10,140 bases of DNA, taken from the NCBI GenBank assembly GCA_023432725.1, contig JAEYUH010000062.1, positions 1 through 10,140 of the forward strand, written 5' to 3'. Numbering within the stretch: the stretch's first letter is position 1; every line of letters starts with the position of its first letter. This DNA comes from Actinomycetes bacterium (GTDB lineage Bacteria > Actinomycetota > Actinomycetes > Propionibacteriales > Propionibacteriaceae). The notes below the pieces were generated by a model. It was not told the origin of the DNA, searched no databases, and worked only from the letters and a program-made list of their open reading frames with translations. This document shows positions 1-6,101 of this stretch, in pieces. The translations under genes and the position numbers were made by a program.

Positions 1-1560
1 CGGCGCGCCCTTGAGGAGGTCCCGGACGCCCCGGACCGCGGCCGCCAGCTGCTCGAGATCGGCCGGGCCGAGTCGCGCACCAGCGGCCGCGACCCCGTCC
101 CGCACCTGCGGGAGGCGTACGCGCTGCTGACCGATCCGGTCGACAGGGCCGCTACCGCCGAACTGCTGGGGCGGCTGATGCTGTTCACCACCTCCGCCGA
201 GGAGACCGCCGCCTTCGCCCGGCAGGCGATCGCGGACCTGCCGGCCGACCTGGTCGATCACCGCCGGGCGCTGACCGCCTTCGAGTACATGACCGGCTAC
301 TTCGGCGGTGGCGACCTGCGCCGGCTGGCCGAGTTGGCGCAGTACCGCGACCTCGACGTCGACCAGGCGGGCGCCCGGCAGCTGGTGGCGATGGCGGCGT
401 GGCAGGCGGTGTGCGGCGACGGCACCGCCGAGCAGGCAGCGACGCTCGCGCTGCGCGCCCTGGCGGGACCCCAGCTGCGGACCACCGACCCCAACCTGAT
501 CTGGTTCGCCGCCGCGAACGCGCTCCAGTTCTGCGACCGCCCCGAGGCGCTTGCGATCTTCGAGCTCGCACTCGCCGACGCGCACCGGCACGGCTCGCTG
601 TTCACCATCGCGGCGGTCAACATGTGGTTCGGCCACGCCAAGTACAACCACGGCGACCTGGCCGCCGCGGAGGAGCTGCTCCGCGCCTCGATCGAGGGCT
701 TCACGGTGTGGGGCTACAACAACCAGGCGGTGGTGACCGCCCGCTGCTTCCTGTCGTCGCTGCTGCACGCTCGCGGCGAGGTGGACGAGGCGGTGGCCAT
801 GGTCGACGAGCTCGGCGACACCGACCCCGGCGAGAACACCACCGGGTGGTGGGCGTCCGCCCGGGCGTCGGTGCTGCTGGCCGTGGATCGCGCCGAGGAG
901 GTGCTGCCGCTGACCGACCTGATGGCGCAGCGCGAGGCGGTCGGCGCCGACTCGAGCCGGTTGTGGCGGCGTGCCCTCAGGGCGGCAGCCCTCCACCGGC
1001 TCGGCCGGCGCGAGGAAGCGCTGGCCATGGCGGAGGAGGACGTCGCGGTGACCCGCGCCTTCGGCGCCCCCGTCCACCTCGGCCGCAGCCTGCGGGTGCT
1101 GGGCCGGATGCTCGGCGGCCCGGACGGGCTCGCCCACCTCGCCGAGGCGGCGACGGTGCTCGAGGCGTCCACCCACAAGCTCGAGTTCGCCAGGGCGCTG
1201 GAGGCGTACGGGGCGGCGCTGCGCCGCGCGGGCCAGGTCGCGCGGGCGAGGGAGCCGCTGCTGCGGGCGCTGGAGCTGGCCAGCGCCTGCGGTGTCGAGC
1301 CGATGGCCGTCCGGGTGCGCGCCGAACTGCAGGCAGCCGGCGTCCGGCCACGGCGGGACGCGATCAGCGGCATGGGCTCGCTGACCCCGAGCGAGCGGCG
1401 GGTGGTCGAGCTGGCTGCCACCGGCCGCGCCAACCGAGACATCGCCCAGGACCTGTTCGTCACCCCGAAGACCGTCGAGGTGCACCTGTCGAGCGCTTAC
1501 CGCAAGCTCGGCATCCGCTCCCGGGGTGAGCTGGGCCCCGTCCTGGCCGCCGCCGGCTGA
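1..1560 (+). CDS. LuxR-family transcriptional regulator (large ATPase/TPR type), 5' truncated
   Basis: The frame is open from the first base, so the start lies outside the window; 519 residues are visible. Most of the visible part is an Ala/Leu/Arg-rich string of helices resembling the TPR-like middle of large LuxR (LAL/MalT-like) regulators. The last 60 or so residues are a LuxR-type helix-turn-helix. It begins LTPSERRVVELAATGRANRD (from about base 1381) and continues with the recognition helix TPKTVEVHLSSAYRKLGI. Family knowledge: such proteins have an N-terminal AAA/NTPase domain (not visible here) and bind DNA as ligand-switched activators. The FAD-linked oxidase gene follows in the same direction after 114 bp, so a regulator/target pair is a reasonable inference. 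The HTH is complete and the gene looks intact at this end. The family call is firm; the ligand is unknown. Confidence 0.93.
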   Translation, partial: RRALEEVPDAPDRGRQLLEIGRAESRTSGRDPVPHLREAYALLTDPVDRAATAELLGRLMLFTTSAEETAAFARQAIADLPADLVDHRRALTAFEYMTGYFGGGDLRRLAELAQYRDLDVDQAGARQLVAMAAWQAVCGDGTAEQAATLALRALAGPQLRTTDPNLIWFAAANALQFCDRPEALAIFELALADAHRHGSLFTIAAVNMWFGHAKYNHGDLAAAEELLRASIEGFTVWGYNNQAVVTARCFLSSLLHARGEVDEAVAMVDELGDTDPGENTTGWWASARASVLLAVDRAEEVLPLTDLMAQREAVGADSSRLWRRALRAAALHRLGRREEALAMAEEDVAVTRAFGAPVHLGRSLRVLGRMLGGPDGLAHLAEAATVLEASTHKLEFARALEAYGAALRRAGQVARAREPLLRALELASACGVEPMAVRVRAELQAAGVRPRRDAISGMGSLTPSERRVVELAATGRANRDIAQDLFVTPKTVEVHLSSAYRKLGIRSRGELGPVLAAAG

Positions 1561-1566
1561 GCCCGC

Positions 1567-1606
1567 TTGGGGGGCGGCGCGAAAACCTTGGGGTAGGGGT
1601 TGGGGG
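1567..1606 (+). promoter_or_regulatory. TTGGGG-type repeat cluster, candidate operator or G-quadruplex
   Basis: Four related G-runs lie between the LuxR gene and the oxidase: TTGGGGGG at 1567-1574, TTGGGG at 1588-1593, TAGGGG at 1594-1599 and TTGGGGG at 1600-1606. The last three abut at a 6-bp period and the first is 21 bp (about two helical turns) upstream. A further G6 run lies at 1621-1626. This could be the binding site of the upstream regulator or a four-run G-quadruplex; neither is proven. No clear -35/-10 pair was seen here. Confidence 0.4.
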
Positions 1607-1674
1607 AGGCCACCGATGCCGGGGGGCAGCCGCCGGCCGCAGGCTGAGGGCAGATCGGATCGAAAGGACCCACG

Positions 1675-3033
1675 ATGACCCTCGTCGACAACCAGCTCGA
1701 CCCAGGCCTGGCCACCGTCCTGTTTCCCGGCGACCCCGGGTGGGACGAGCACCGCCGCACCTTCAACCTGCTCGTCGACCAGCGACCGGAGGCGATCGCC
1801 CTGCCCGCCGATGAGCGCCAGGTGGCCGCCGCCGTCGGGTTCGCTCGGGCCAGGGGCTGGCGGGTGGCCGCGCAAGCCACCGGCCACAACGCCGCGCCAC
1901 TGGGCGACCTCACCGGCACCATGCTGCTCAACACCTCCCGGCTGAGCGGCGTCCAGATCGACGCCGACGCCCGTCGCGTCCGGGTCGGGGCCGGGGTGCG
2001 CTGGAGCGAGGTGATCCCACGGCTCTCCGAGCTCGGACTGGCCGCGCTGCACGGGTCGTCCCCGCTGGTGGGGGTCGTCGGCTACTCCCTCGGGGGCGGG
2101 ATCGGCTGGCTCTCGCGCAAGCACGGCCTGCAGTCCAGCGCCATCACCGCCGTCGAGCTCGTCACCGCCGAAGGCGACCTGATCAGGGCGGACGCCGTCC
2201 ACGAGGCCGACCTGTTCTGGGCGTTGCGGGGCGGGAACGGCAACTTCGGGATCGTCACCGCGCTGGAGTTCCGGGTGTTCCCGGTCGCCGAGTTGTACGC
2301 CGGCACGATGGTCTTCCCGGCGGAGCGGTCAGCCGAGGTGCTGCGGGCCTGGACCGGCCAGCTGCCGAGCTACCCCGACGAACTCACCACCTGGGTGAGC
2401 ATCCTCCACGTCCCACCGCTGCCGGAGATCCCGGAACCGCTGCGGGGCCGGTCGCTGGTGGTGGTGATGGCCGTCCATCTTGGCGGCGAGGACGAAGGCA
2501 GGCGACTGCTGGCGCCGCTGCGCGCCCTCGGCCCGGAGCTCGACCTGTTCGGCCTGCAGCCGCCGGCAGGGATCGCCGACCTGGCGATGGACCCGGCCGA
2601 TCCGCTGCCGACCCGCAGCGCGACGTCTCTGCTGGACCGCCTCCCGGGGGAGGCGATCGACCAGGTGGTGGGGGTCAGCGCGGTGCCGGGGTCCCCGGTG
2701 CTGATGACGCAGTTCCGGCATGTGGGCGGGGCGCTGTCGCGTCCGGCCGCTGACGGCGGAGCGCGGGACCGGCTGGCGGGCGAGCTCTGCGTGTTCGCGG
2801 TGTCGGTGGTGCCGCACCCCGACGCCGAGGCGCCGGCCCGGGCGGGCCTCGCGGGCCTGCTGGCCGCCGTCCAGGTCGGACGTGCCGGCGCCTACCCGAG
2901 CTTCGTCGAGGAGCCGGCCGACGCCGCCGGCTTCTGGGAGGCCGACGCCTGGCAGCGGCTGCGCACCGTCAAGGCGCTCTACGACCCCAGCGACGTCTTC
3001 CGGGGCAACCACCACATTCCACCCGCCAGCTGA
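1675..3033 (+). CDS. FAD-binding oxidoreductase (PCMH-type FAD domain, berberine-bridge C-terminus)
   Basis: A 452-residue protein that should oxidise a small organic substrate (sugar, alcohol or polyphenol type) using tightly bound FAD. The start is ATG with GAAAGGA six bases upstream. The PCMH FAD domain spans roughly residues 35-205: ATGHNA with His71 at the usual 8-alpha-histidyl flavin position, then VGYSLGGGIGW (about 135-145), then FWALRGGNGNFGIVT (about 181-195). The C-terminus RLRTVKALYDPSDVFRGNHH is the berberine-bridge (BBE) motif. In bicovalent members a Cys precedes the GGG segment; here the aligned position is Ser129 (HGSSPLVG), so the flavin is probably held by a single covalent bond. 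No signal peptide is seen, so it is likely cytoplasmic. It follows a LuxR regulator, probably its controller. Substrate cannot be assigned. Confidence 0.93.
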   Translation: MTLVDNQLDPGLATVLFPGDPGWDEHRRTFNLLVDQRPEAIALPADERQVAAAVGFARARGWRVAAQATGHNAAPLGDLTGTMLLNTSRLSGVQIDADARRVRVGAGVRWSEVIPRLSELGLAALHGSSPLVGVVGYSLGGGIGWLSRKHGLQSSAITAVELVTAEGDLIRADAVHEADLFWALRGGNGNFGIVTALEFRVFPVAELYAGTMVFPAERSAEVLRAWTGQLPSYPDELTTWVSILHVPPLPEIPEPLRGRSLVVVMAVHLGGEDEGRRLLAPLRALGPELDLFGLQPPAGIADLAMDPADPLPTRSATSLLDRLPGEAIDQVVGVSAVPGSPVLMTQFRHVGGALSRPAADGGARDRLAGELCVFAVSVVPHPDAEAPARAGLAGLLAAVQVGRAGAYPSFVEEPADAAGFWEADAWQRLRTVKALYDPSDVFRGNHHIPPAS

Positions 3034-3044
3034 TTGCTCGCTCC

Positions 3045-3205
3045 GGTTCACGGGGACGGTTCCGCGCCGGAACCGTCCCCGTCCGCGCTTCGGTGGACGG
3101 TTCTCGCCGAGGACGGCCACGAGTGTCCAGTCAGGCGACCACGGGTCCGTCCCCGGTGAGCCGAGGAACCGTCCCCGTGAGCCGAAGAACCGTCCCCGGT
3201 GAACC
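3045..3205. repeat. Interspersed repeat patch with core GAACCGTCCCCG
   Basis: Exact forward cores are at 3070-3081, 3166-3177 and 3187-3198. One exact reverse copy (CGGGGACGGTTC) is at 3051-3062, with a degenerate forward copy at 3144-3155 and a degenerate reverse copy at 3095-3106. The right-hand copies sit 22 and 21 bp apart, within near-tandem units 3155-3176 and 3177-3197 (GTGAGCCGAGGAACCGTCCC type). The core is often followed by GTGAGCC or GGTGAACC. The mixed orientation and hairpin-forming ability resemble REP-like intergenic elements. No transposase is nearby. Confidence 0.7.
3050..3082 (+). terminator. Terminator-like hairpin after the FAD oxidoreductase
   Basis: CGGGGACGGTTCCG (3051-3064) pairs perfectly with CGGAACCGTCCCCG (3068-3081) around the loop CGC; an A-T pair (3050/3082) extends it to 15 bp. 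It begins 16 bases after the stop codon. No U-tract follows, which is common for actinobacterial terminators. The arms are also copies of the interspersed repeat of this spacer, so the hairpin may have arisen from repeat insertion. Confidence 0.6.
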
Positions 3206-3242
3206 GGCCAGCAGGAATCCTGGGAAATGCTGCCGAATTGGC

Positions 3243-3272
3243 TTGACGAGGGGGCGGTGGAAGGAATAGGTT
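3243..3272 (+). promoter_or_regulatory. Sigma-70-type promoter for the small-protein/GNAT operon
   Basis: TTGACG (3243-3248), an 18-bp spacer and TAGGTT (3267-3272) match a -35 and a TANNNT -10. Transcription would start near 3279. The surrounding sequence is locally less GC-rich. The nearest downstream genes are the short leader ORF at 3312 and the small protein at 3545. Confidence 0.55.
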
Positions 3273-3311
3273 TTCTGGCTGGCCCAAGGACATGAAAGGG
3301 GGGTCCCCGTG

Positions 3312-3395
3312 ATGATGAATCAGTGCACGTACGGCACAGTTGCCGTCGCCCGTCGTCGGGCGGCCGCCTTCCTCGGTGCCGGCGCGGTCAGCTGA
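3312..3395 (+). CDS. Possible 27-residue leader peptide (upstream ORF)
   Basis: ATG at 3312 (a GTG at 3309 and an ATG at 3315 are alternatives in the same frame) lies 8 bases after an A-G6 run that could serve as a ribosome-binding site. The peptide starts MMNQCTYGTV and ends with three consecutive Arg (CGT CGT CGG), an Ala-rich stretch and GAVS. Its stop codon is inside the 18-bp palindrome 3383-3400, so ribosomes finishing here would cover one arm of that hairpin. It sits 33 bases after the predicted transcription start and 149 bases before the small-protein gene. No homology is recognised. It could be a non-translated coincidence; a frame of this length is not unlikely by chance in GC-rich DNA. 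Confidence 0.35.
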   Translation: MMNQCTYGTVAVARRRAAAFLGAGAVS

Positions 3396-3400
3396 CCGCG
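3383..3400. promoter_or_regulatory. 18-bp perfect palindrome at the leader ORF stop
   Basis: CGCGGTCAGCTGACCGCG is perfectly self-complementary with no spacer. It includes the TGA stop of the short leader ORF. It could be a dimeric repressor operator about 105-120 bp downstream of the promoter start, or the stem of an RNA hairpin in the leader. Confidence 0.45.
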
Positions 3401-3544
3401 GCATAGGAGAAGTCTGCCCTTTTTCGGGCCGCCTCCACGCCTCACACCACCTGTAATCCGCCTTGCAGCGTGCATCGGCACGCTCCACGACGCCGGACGC
3501 ATCGCGTCCTCGTCCCCTGCATCCACACGAACCAAGGAACAACC

Positions 3545-3910
3545 ATGTCCACTCTCGCACCGTCGCGGGGTTCGCACACGGAACTGCTGGAGCAGCCGCC
3601 GATCCGAGACCTCGCAACCACTGCCAACCCCCCGCGCGATGTCGCGCGAGCGAAGTCACCCGAACACGTCAAGAGGAAACAGACCACCACCATGAGCACC
3701 ACCACCTTGTCTCCGCCCAGGGAGACGACCACCACCACCGTCCGGGTTCCGGAGACCACCGGAACCTCCACCACCACCAGCCGAGTGCAGCAGCTGCTGC
3801 AGCGGATCCTGCGCCGGCTCCGTCCGGTGCCCGGGTCGCTGCTGCCCGAGGACCACCTGGACCGCGTGCTGTACCAGTACCGCACCGTCCACCCGATGCA
3901 CCTGCGCTGA
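3545..3910 (+). CDS. Small Thr-rich, cationic hypothetical protein upstream of a GNAT enzyme
   Basis: A 121-residue protein that I do not recognise. The start is ATG with AAGGAA five bases upstream. Residues 1-49 are polar and disordered-looking with less biased codons. Residues 47-79 are extremely Thr-rich (runs of ACC codons). Residues 80-93 (RVQQLLQRILRRLR) form a likely amphipathic cationic helix. The end, about 98-121, reads GSLLPEDHLDRVLYQYRTVH followed by PMHLR. No signal peptide, membrane span or Cys is present. An in-frame ATG at 3692 (Met50, MSTTT) could be the true start, giving 72 residues: the MSTTT start resembles the other starts here, and GC3 rises after it, but the nearest AGAGGAA is 13 bases away. 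The GNAT gene follows after 56 bases, suggesting co-transcription; the protein could be its substrate or partner, which is pure inference. Confidence 0.55.
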   Translation: MSTLAPSRGSHTELLEQPPIRDLATTANPPRDVARAKSPEHVKRKQTTTMSTTTLSPPRETTTTTVRVPETTGTSTTTSRVQQLLQRILRRLRPVPGSLLPEDHLDRVLYQYRTVHPMHLR

Positions 3911-3917
3911 CCACTCA

Positions 3918-3943
3918 GGGCCGGGGCGGCAACGCCCCGGCCC
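3918..3943 (+). other. Intercistronic hairpin with GCAA tetraloop
   Basis: GGGCCGGGGCG (3918-3928) and CGCCCCGGCCC (3933-3943) pair perfectly (11 bp, nearly all G-C) around a GNRA-type GCAA loop. It starts 7 bases after the small-protein stop and ends 23 bases before the GNAT GTG. No U-tract follows. It could be a partial terminator, an RNA-stability or processing element that sets the small-protein to GNAT ratio, or a full terminator, in which case the GNAT gene would need its own promoter, and none was seen. Confidence 0.6.
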
Positions 3944-3966
3944 GCCCTCACAAGGAAGACACCACA

Positions 3967-5055
3967 GTGACCACCACCATCGCCGCCGTCGAACTCCGAC
4001 CGCTGGTAGTCCCCGCGTCCGTGGACGCCCCGGACGCCGGCGAGTTCCTCGAGCTGACCGCGGTCCGCAACCGCATCTACCGCGAGATCACCGGACACGA
4101 CGACCTCGCGCTCACCCCTGCTGAGCTGCTGGCCTACTTCCGGCCCGACAGCTATGCCACCCGCTACTACTGGGTGGTGGTGCAGGACGGCCGGATCGTC
4201 GGACGGGTGAACGTCGAGATTCCGCTGGAGGCGGGATCCCGGAGCGCCTTCTGGCAGGTCGAACTGCTCCGCGAGGTCCACGGACGGGGGATCGGCAGCC
4301 GGGCCTACGAACTGGTCGAGCGGACCGCCCGCGAGCACGGCCGCACCGTCCTGCAGTCGTGGGCGCAGCATCGCGAGGCCGGGGGTGAGCGGCTCGTCCC
4401 TCCGACCGGGTTCGGCAGCATCCCTGCCGATGACCCCGCGACCCGCTTCTTCCGCAAGCACGGCTACACCCTCGAGCAGATCGAGCGGAACTCCGTGCTC
4501 GACCTCACCGGGTCCTTCGAGCGGATCGACTCGCTGTTGGCGAAGGCGCGGGAAGCCGCGGCCGGCTACCGCGTGGTCAGCTGGTTCGCGCCGACCCCGC
4601 CGGAACTCGTCGAGAGCTACGCCTGGGTGAAGTCCAGGATGTCCACCGACGCCCCGACAGCGGGCATGGAGTTCGACGAGGAGACGTGGGACGCCGGCCG
4701 GGTCGCCCTGCACGACGAGCGGGCCACCGCCGGCGGCCGCGTCCTTCACGTGGTCGCCGCCCAGCACCTCGACTCGGGCAGGTTGGTCGCGTTCAGCGAG
4801 CTGGCGATCGGGGTCGACCGCACCCGGGCCACCCACCAGGAGGACACCCTCGTCCTGAAGGAGCACCGCGGCCACCAGCTGGGGATGCTCGTCAAGTGCG
4901 AGAACCTCGTCGCCTGGCGCCGGTTCGCTCCCGAGTCGCCGCGGGTGATCACCTACAACGCCGAGGAGAACCGGCCCATGCTGGACATCAACGAGGCGAT
5001 CGGGTTCGTCCCGCGCGCCTACGAGGGGGCATGGAAGAAGGTTCTTCCGCAGTGA
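3967..5055 (+). CDS. Tandem-domain GNAT family N-acetyltransferase
   Basis: A 362-residue protein starting at GTG, with AAGGAA nine bases upstream; the longer reading from 3463 crosses the small-protein gene out of frame and is not used. There are two GNAT folds. In the first, the acetyl-CoA pyrophosphate loop is in VELLREVHGRGIGSRAYELV (about 98-117). In the second, it is KEHRGHQLGMLVK (about 298-310), followed by TYNAEENRPMLDINEAIGF (about 329-347), the usual N..N..M...N..GF end of such domains. This two-domain layout is like that of mycothiol synthase (MshD), but the sequence is not clearly MshD and the substrate is unknown. Both CoA loops appear intact, so both halves may bind acetyl-CoA. 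It probably forms an operon with the small protein upstream. Candidate acceptors are a small metabolite, an antibiotic, or the neighbouring protein. Confidence 0.9.
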   Translation: MTTTIAAVELRPLVVPASVDAPDAGEFLELTAVRNRIYREITGHDDLALTPAELLAYFRPDSYATRYYWVVVQDGRIVGRVNVEIPLEAGSRSAFWQVELLREVHGRGIGSRAYELVERTAREHGRTVLQSWAQHREAGGERLVPPTGFGSIPADDPATRFFRKHGYTLEQIERNSVLDLTGSFERIDSLLAKAREAAAGYRVVSWFAPTPPELVESYAWVKSRMSTDAPTAGMEFDEETWDAGRVALHDERATAGGRVLHVVAAQHLDSGRLVAFSELAIGVDRTRATHQEDTLVLKEHRGHQLGMLVKCENLVAWRRFAPESPRVITYNAEENRPMLDINEAIGFVPRAYEGAWKKVLPQ

Positions 5056-5061
5056 CGCCGG

Positions 5062-5090
5062 CCCGGGGTTCCGCCCAGCGGGACCCCGGG
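5062..5090. terminator. Bidirectional terminator hairpin between convergent genes
   Basis: CCCGGGGTTCCGC (5062-5074) pairs with GCGGGACCCCGGG (5078-5090) around CCA: 13 bp including one G-U pair. It starts 7 bases after the GNAT stop and ends 4 bases before the end of the minus-strand GDPD-like gene, so it can serve both. No U-tract is present. Confidence 0.7.
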
Positions 5091-5094
5091 GAGG

Positions 5095-5997
5095 TCACCC
5101 GACCGGCGCTGTCTCCACGGCCGGGCCGAGCGGGGCGGGTGCGGTACGGCGAGCGTTCCGAAGGTCGCGCAGCAGCCACGGCCAGTCGGTCTGCACCGCG
5201 TCGACCCCGAGGTCGAGGATCGGTCCGTAGACCTGCTCGGGCCCCTGCTCGATGGCCAGCTCGTCGTCCAGCCCCCCGAACAGCGGCACCCCCGTGGTGA
5301 GTGTCTCGGTGTTGACGAAGCAGAACACCCCGAGGTTGTGGAACTCCTCGATGACCTCCTCGCAGAACCAGGGGTGGTGCTGCGTGGTGGTGATCAGTTC
5401 GACCCCCACCGTGTTCAGCTCCGGGTCGCCGACCGTTCGGTAGACGTCGTCGGGGGAGGCGCAGATCGGGACGAACGGGAACTTCACCCCGAACTCCCGC
5501 AGCCGGCCCAGCGCGATGTCCTCCCAGGCCGGGCACTTCAGGATCAACTGGTCGGTCATGTTCAGCCCGCGCAGCGCGCGCAGGAGCTGCGGCCACCGCC
5601 ACCAGGAGCGGTCGAGGTTGAACAGCGGCCCGCCCCGGAACGATTCCAGCAGCGGCAGCAGCCGCTCCACCGGAGCCTTCCGACCGGGGCGGTCTACCCA
5701 GATGTGGGAGGTGTTGTCGATCTCGGCGGCGCTGAGGGTCTGGATGTTCGCGTCGAAGCCGAGCAGTTCGGACTCGTAGCCGTCATGGAAGCAGAAGAAC
5801 TCGCCGTCCCTGGACGCTGAGACGTCGAGTTCGACCACATCGGCGCCGCTGAGCACGGCGGCCTTCACCGCCAGCGCCGTGTTGTCGGCGATGCTGCCGT
5901 GCCCGCTGCCGCGGTGGGCCACCACCAGCACGCCGACCTCATCGAGTCGGGCATTGATGCGGGCATTCAGAGCCGCGAACTTCGGCTGTCCAAACAC
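5095..5997 (-). CDS. Glycerophosphodiester phosphodiesterase-like protein
   Basis: A 300-residue protein of the GDPD/PI-PLC-like TIM-barrel superfamily, expected to cleave glycerophosphodiesters to glycerol-3-phosphate and an alcohol with a metal ion. I place the start at GTG 5997 (MFGQPKF) because GAGGAGG lies six bases upstream; an in-frame GTG at 6018 would place this Shine-Dalgarno inside the gene. Visible motifs: VAHRG with His28 and Arg29, then ADNT (about 37-40) where the family usually has PENT, VELDV with Glu57 and Asp59, FHD with His71 and Asp72, LFNLD (about 125-129), and GVDAVQTDWP near 264-273. Both catalytic His and the acidic metal ligands are kept. No signal peptide is seen, so it is cytoplasmic. 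It lies downstream of citrate synthase, with a 188-bp gap and its own likely promoter. Real substrate uncertain. Confidence 0.88.
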   Translation of the reverse strand: MFGQPKFAALNARINARLDEVGVLVVAHRGSGHGSIADNTALAVKAAVLSGADVVELDVSASRDGEFFCFHDGYESELLGFDANIQTLSAAEIDNTSHIWVDRPGRKAPVERLLPLLESFRGGPLFNLDRSWWRWPQLLRALRGLNMTDQLILKCPAWEDIALGRLREFGVKFPFVPICASPDDVYRTVGDPELNTVGVELITTTQHHPWFCEEVIEEFHNLGVFCFVNTETLTTGVPLFGGLDDELAIEQGPEQVYGPILDLGVDAVQTDWPWLLRDLRNARRTAPAPLGPAVETAPVG

Positions 5998-6054
5998 TTC
6001 GCACCTCCTCAGCGGCACGGCGCCGCGGGGGCGTCGGCGCCGACATCAGGTCGG

Positions 6055-6083
6055 ATCATAGCCAGCGCACGGGCGCCCCAAAC
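6055..6083 (-). promoter_or_regulatory. Promoter of the GDPD-like gene
   Basis: On the minus strand TATGAT (6060 down to 6055) is a near-consensus -10, with a poor -35 (GTTTGG, 6083-6078) at 17-bp spacing. Transcription would start near 6048, giving a leader of about 50 nt that carries the GAGGAGG ribosome-binding site. Confidence 0.5.
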
Positions 6084-6101
6084 CGGGCGTGGGTGGGGCT
6101 G

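Larger units (their letters stand above)
3279..3544 (+). other. Long structured 5' leader of the small-protein/GNAT operon
   Basis: About 265 nt separate the predicted transcription start from the first substantial ORF. The leader holds a possible short ORF, the 18-bp palindrome at 3383-3400, a weak GCCC/GGGC hairpin around a T5 run (3416-3429) and a 7-bp hairpin AGCGTGC/GCACGCT with loop ATCG (3467-3484). No known riboswitch class was recognised. The arrangement (promoter, short ORF, hairpins, then the gene) is what attenuation leaders look like, but regulation is an inference. Confidence 0.4.

Noticed and set aside
399..1529. Second open + strand frame inside the LuxR gene
   Set aside because: It is a shifted-frame shadow of the regulator, extremely Arg/Gly/Ala/Pro-rich; the regulator frame carries the HTH.
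3292..3312. Tiny ORF MKGGSP overlapping the leader ORF start
   Set aside because: Six codons, with AAGGA only one base from the ATG; too short and badly spaced to support.
3048..3659. Open - strand frame across the repeat patch and leader
   Set aside because: Its translation contains the DNA repeats as a degenerate GDGSSAH-type repeat and covers the promoter and leader; no domain or ribosome-binding site supports it.
3463..3966. 168-codon N-terminal extension of the GNAT gene
   Set aside because: It overlaps the small protein in another frame and reads as His/Pro/Ala/Arg-rich sequence without structure. The GTG at 3967 has a proper AAGGAA and begins the conserved part.
3442..4875. Long open - strand frame (477 codons) opposite the small-protein/GNAT region
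   Set aside because: It is antisense to the GNAT domains. The translation has low-complexity Val/Gly/Ser runs created by ACC/CCA repeats on the other strand, with no domain.
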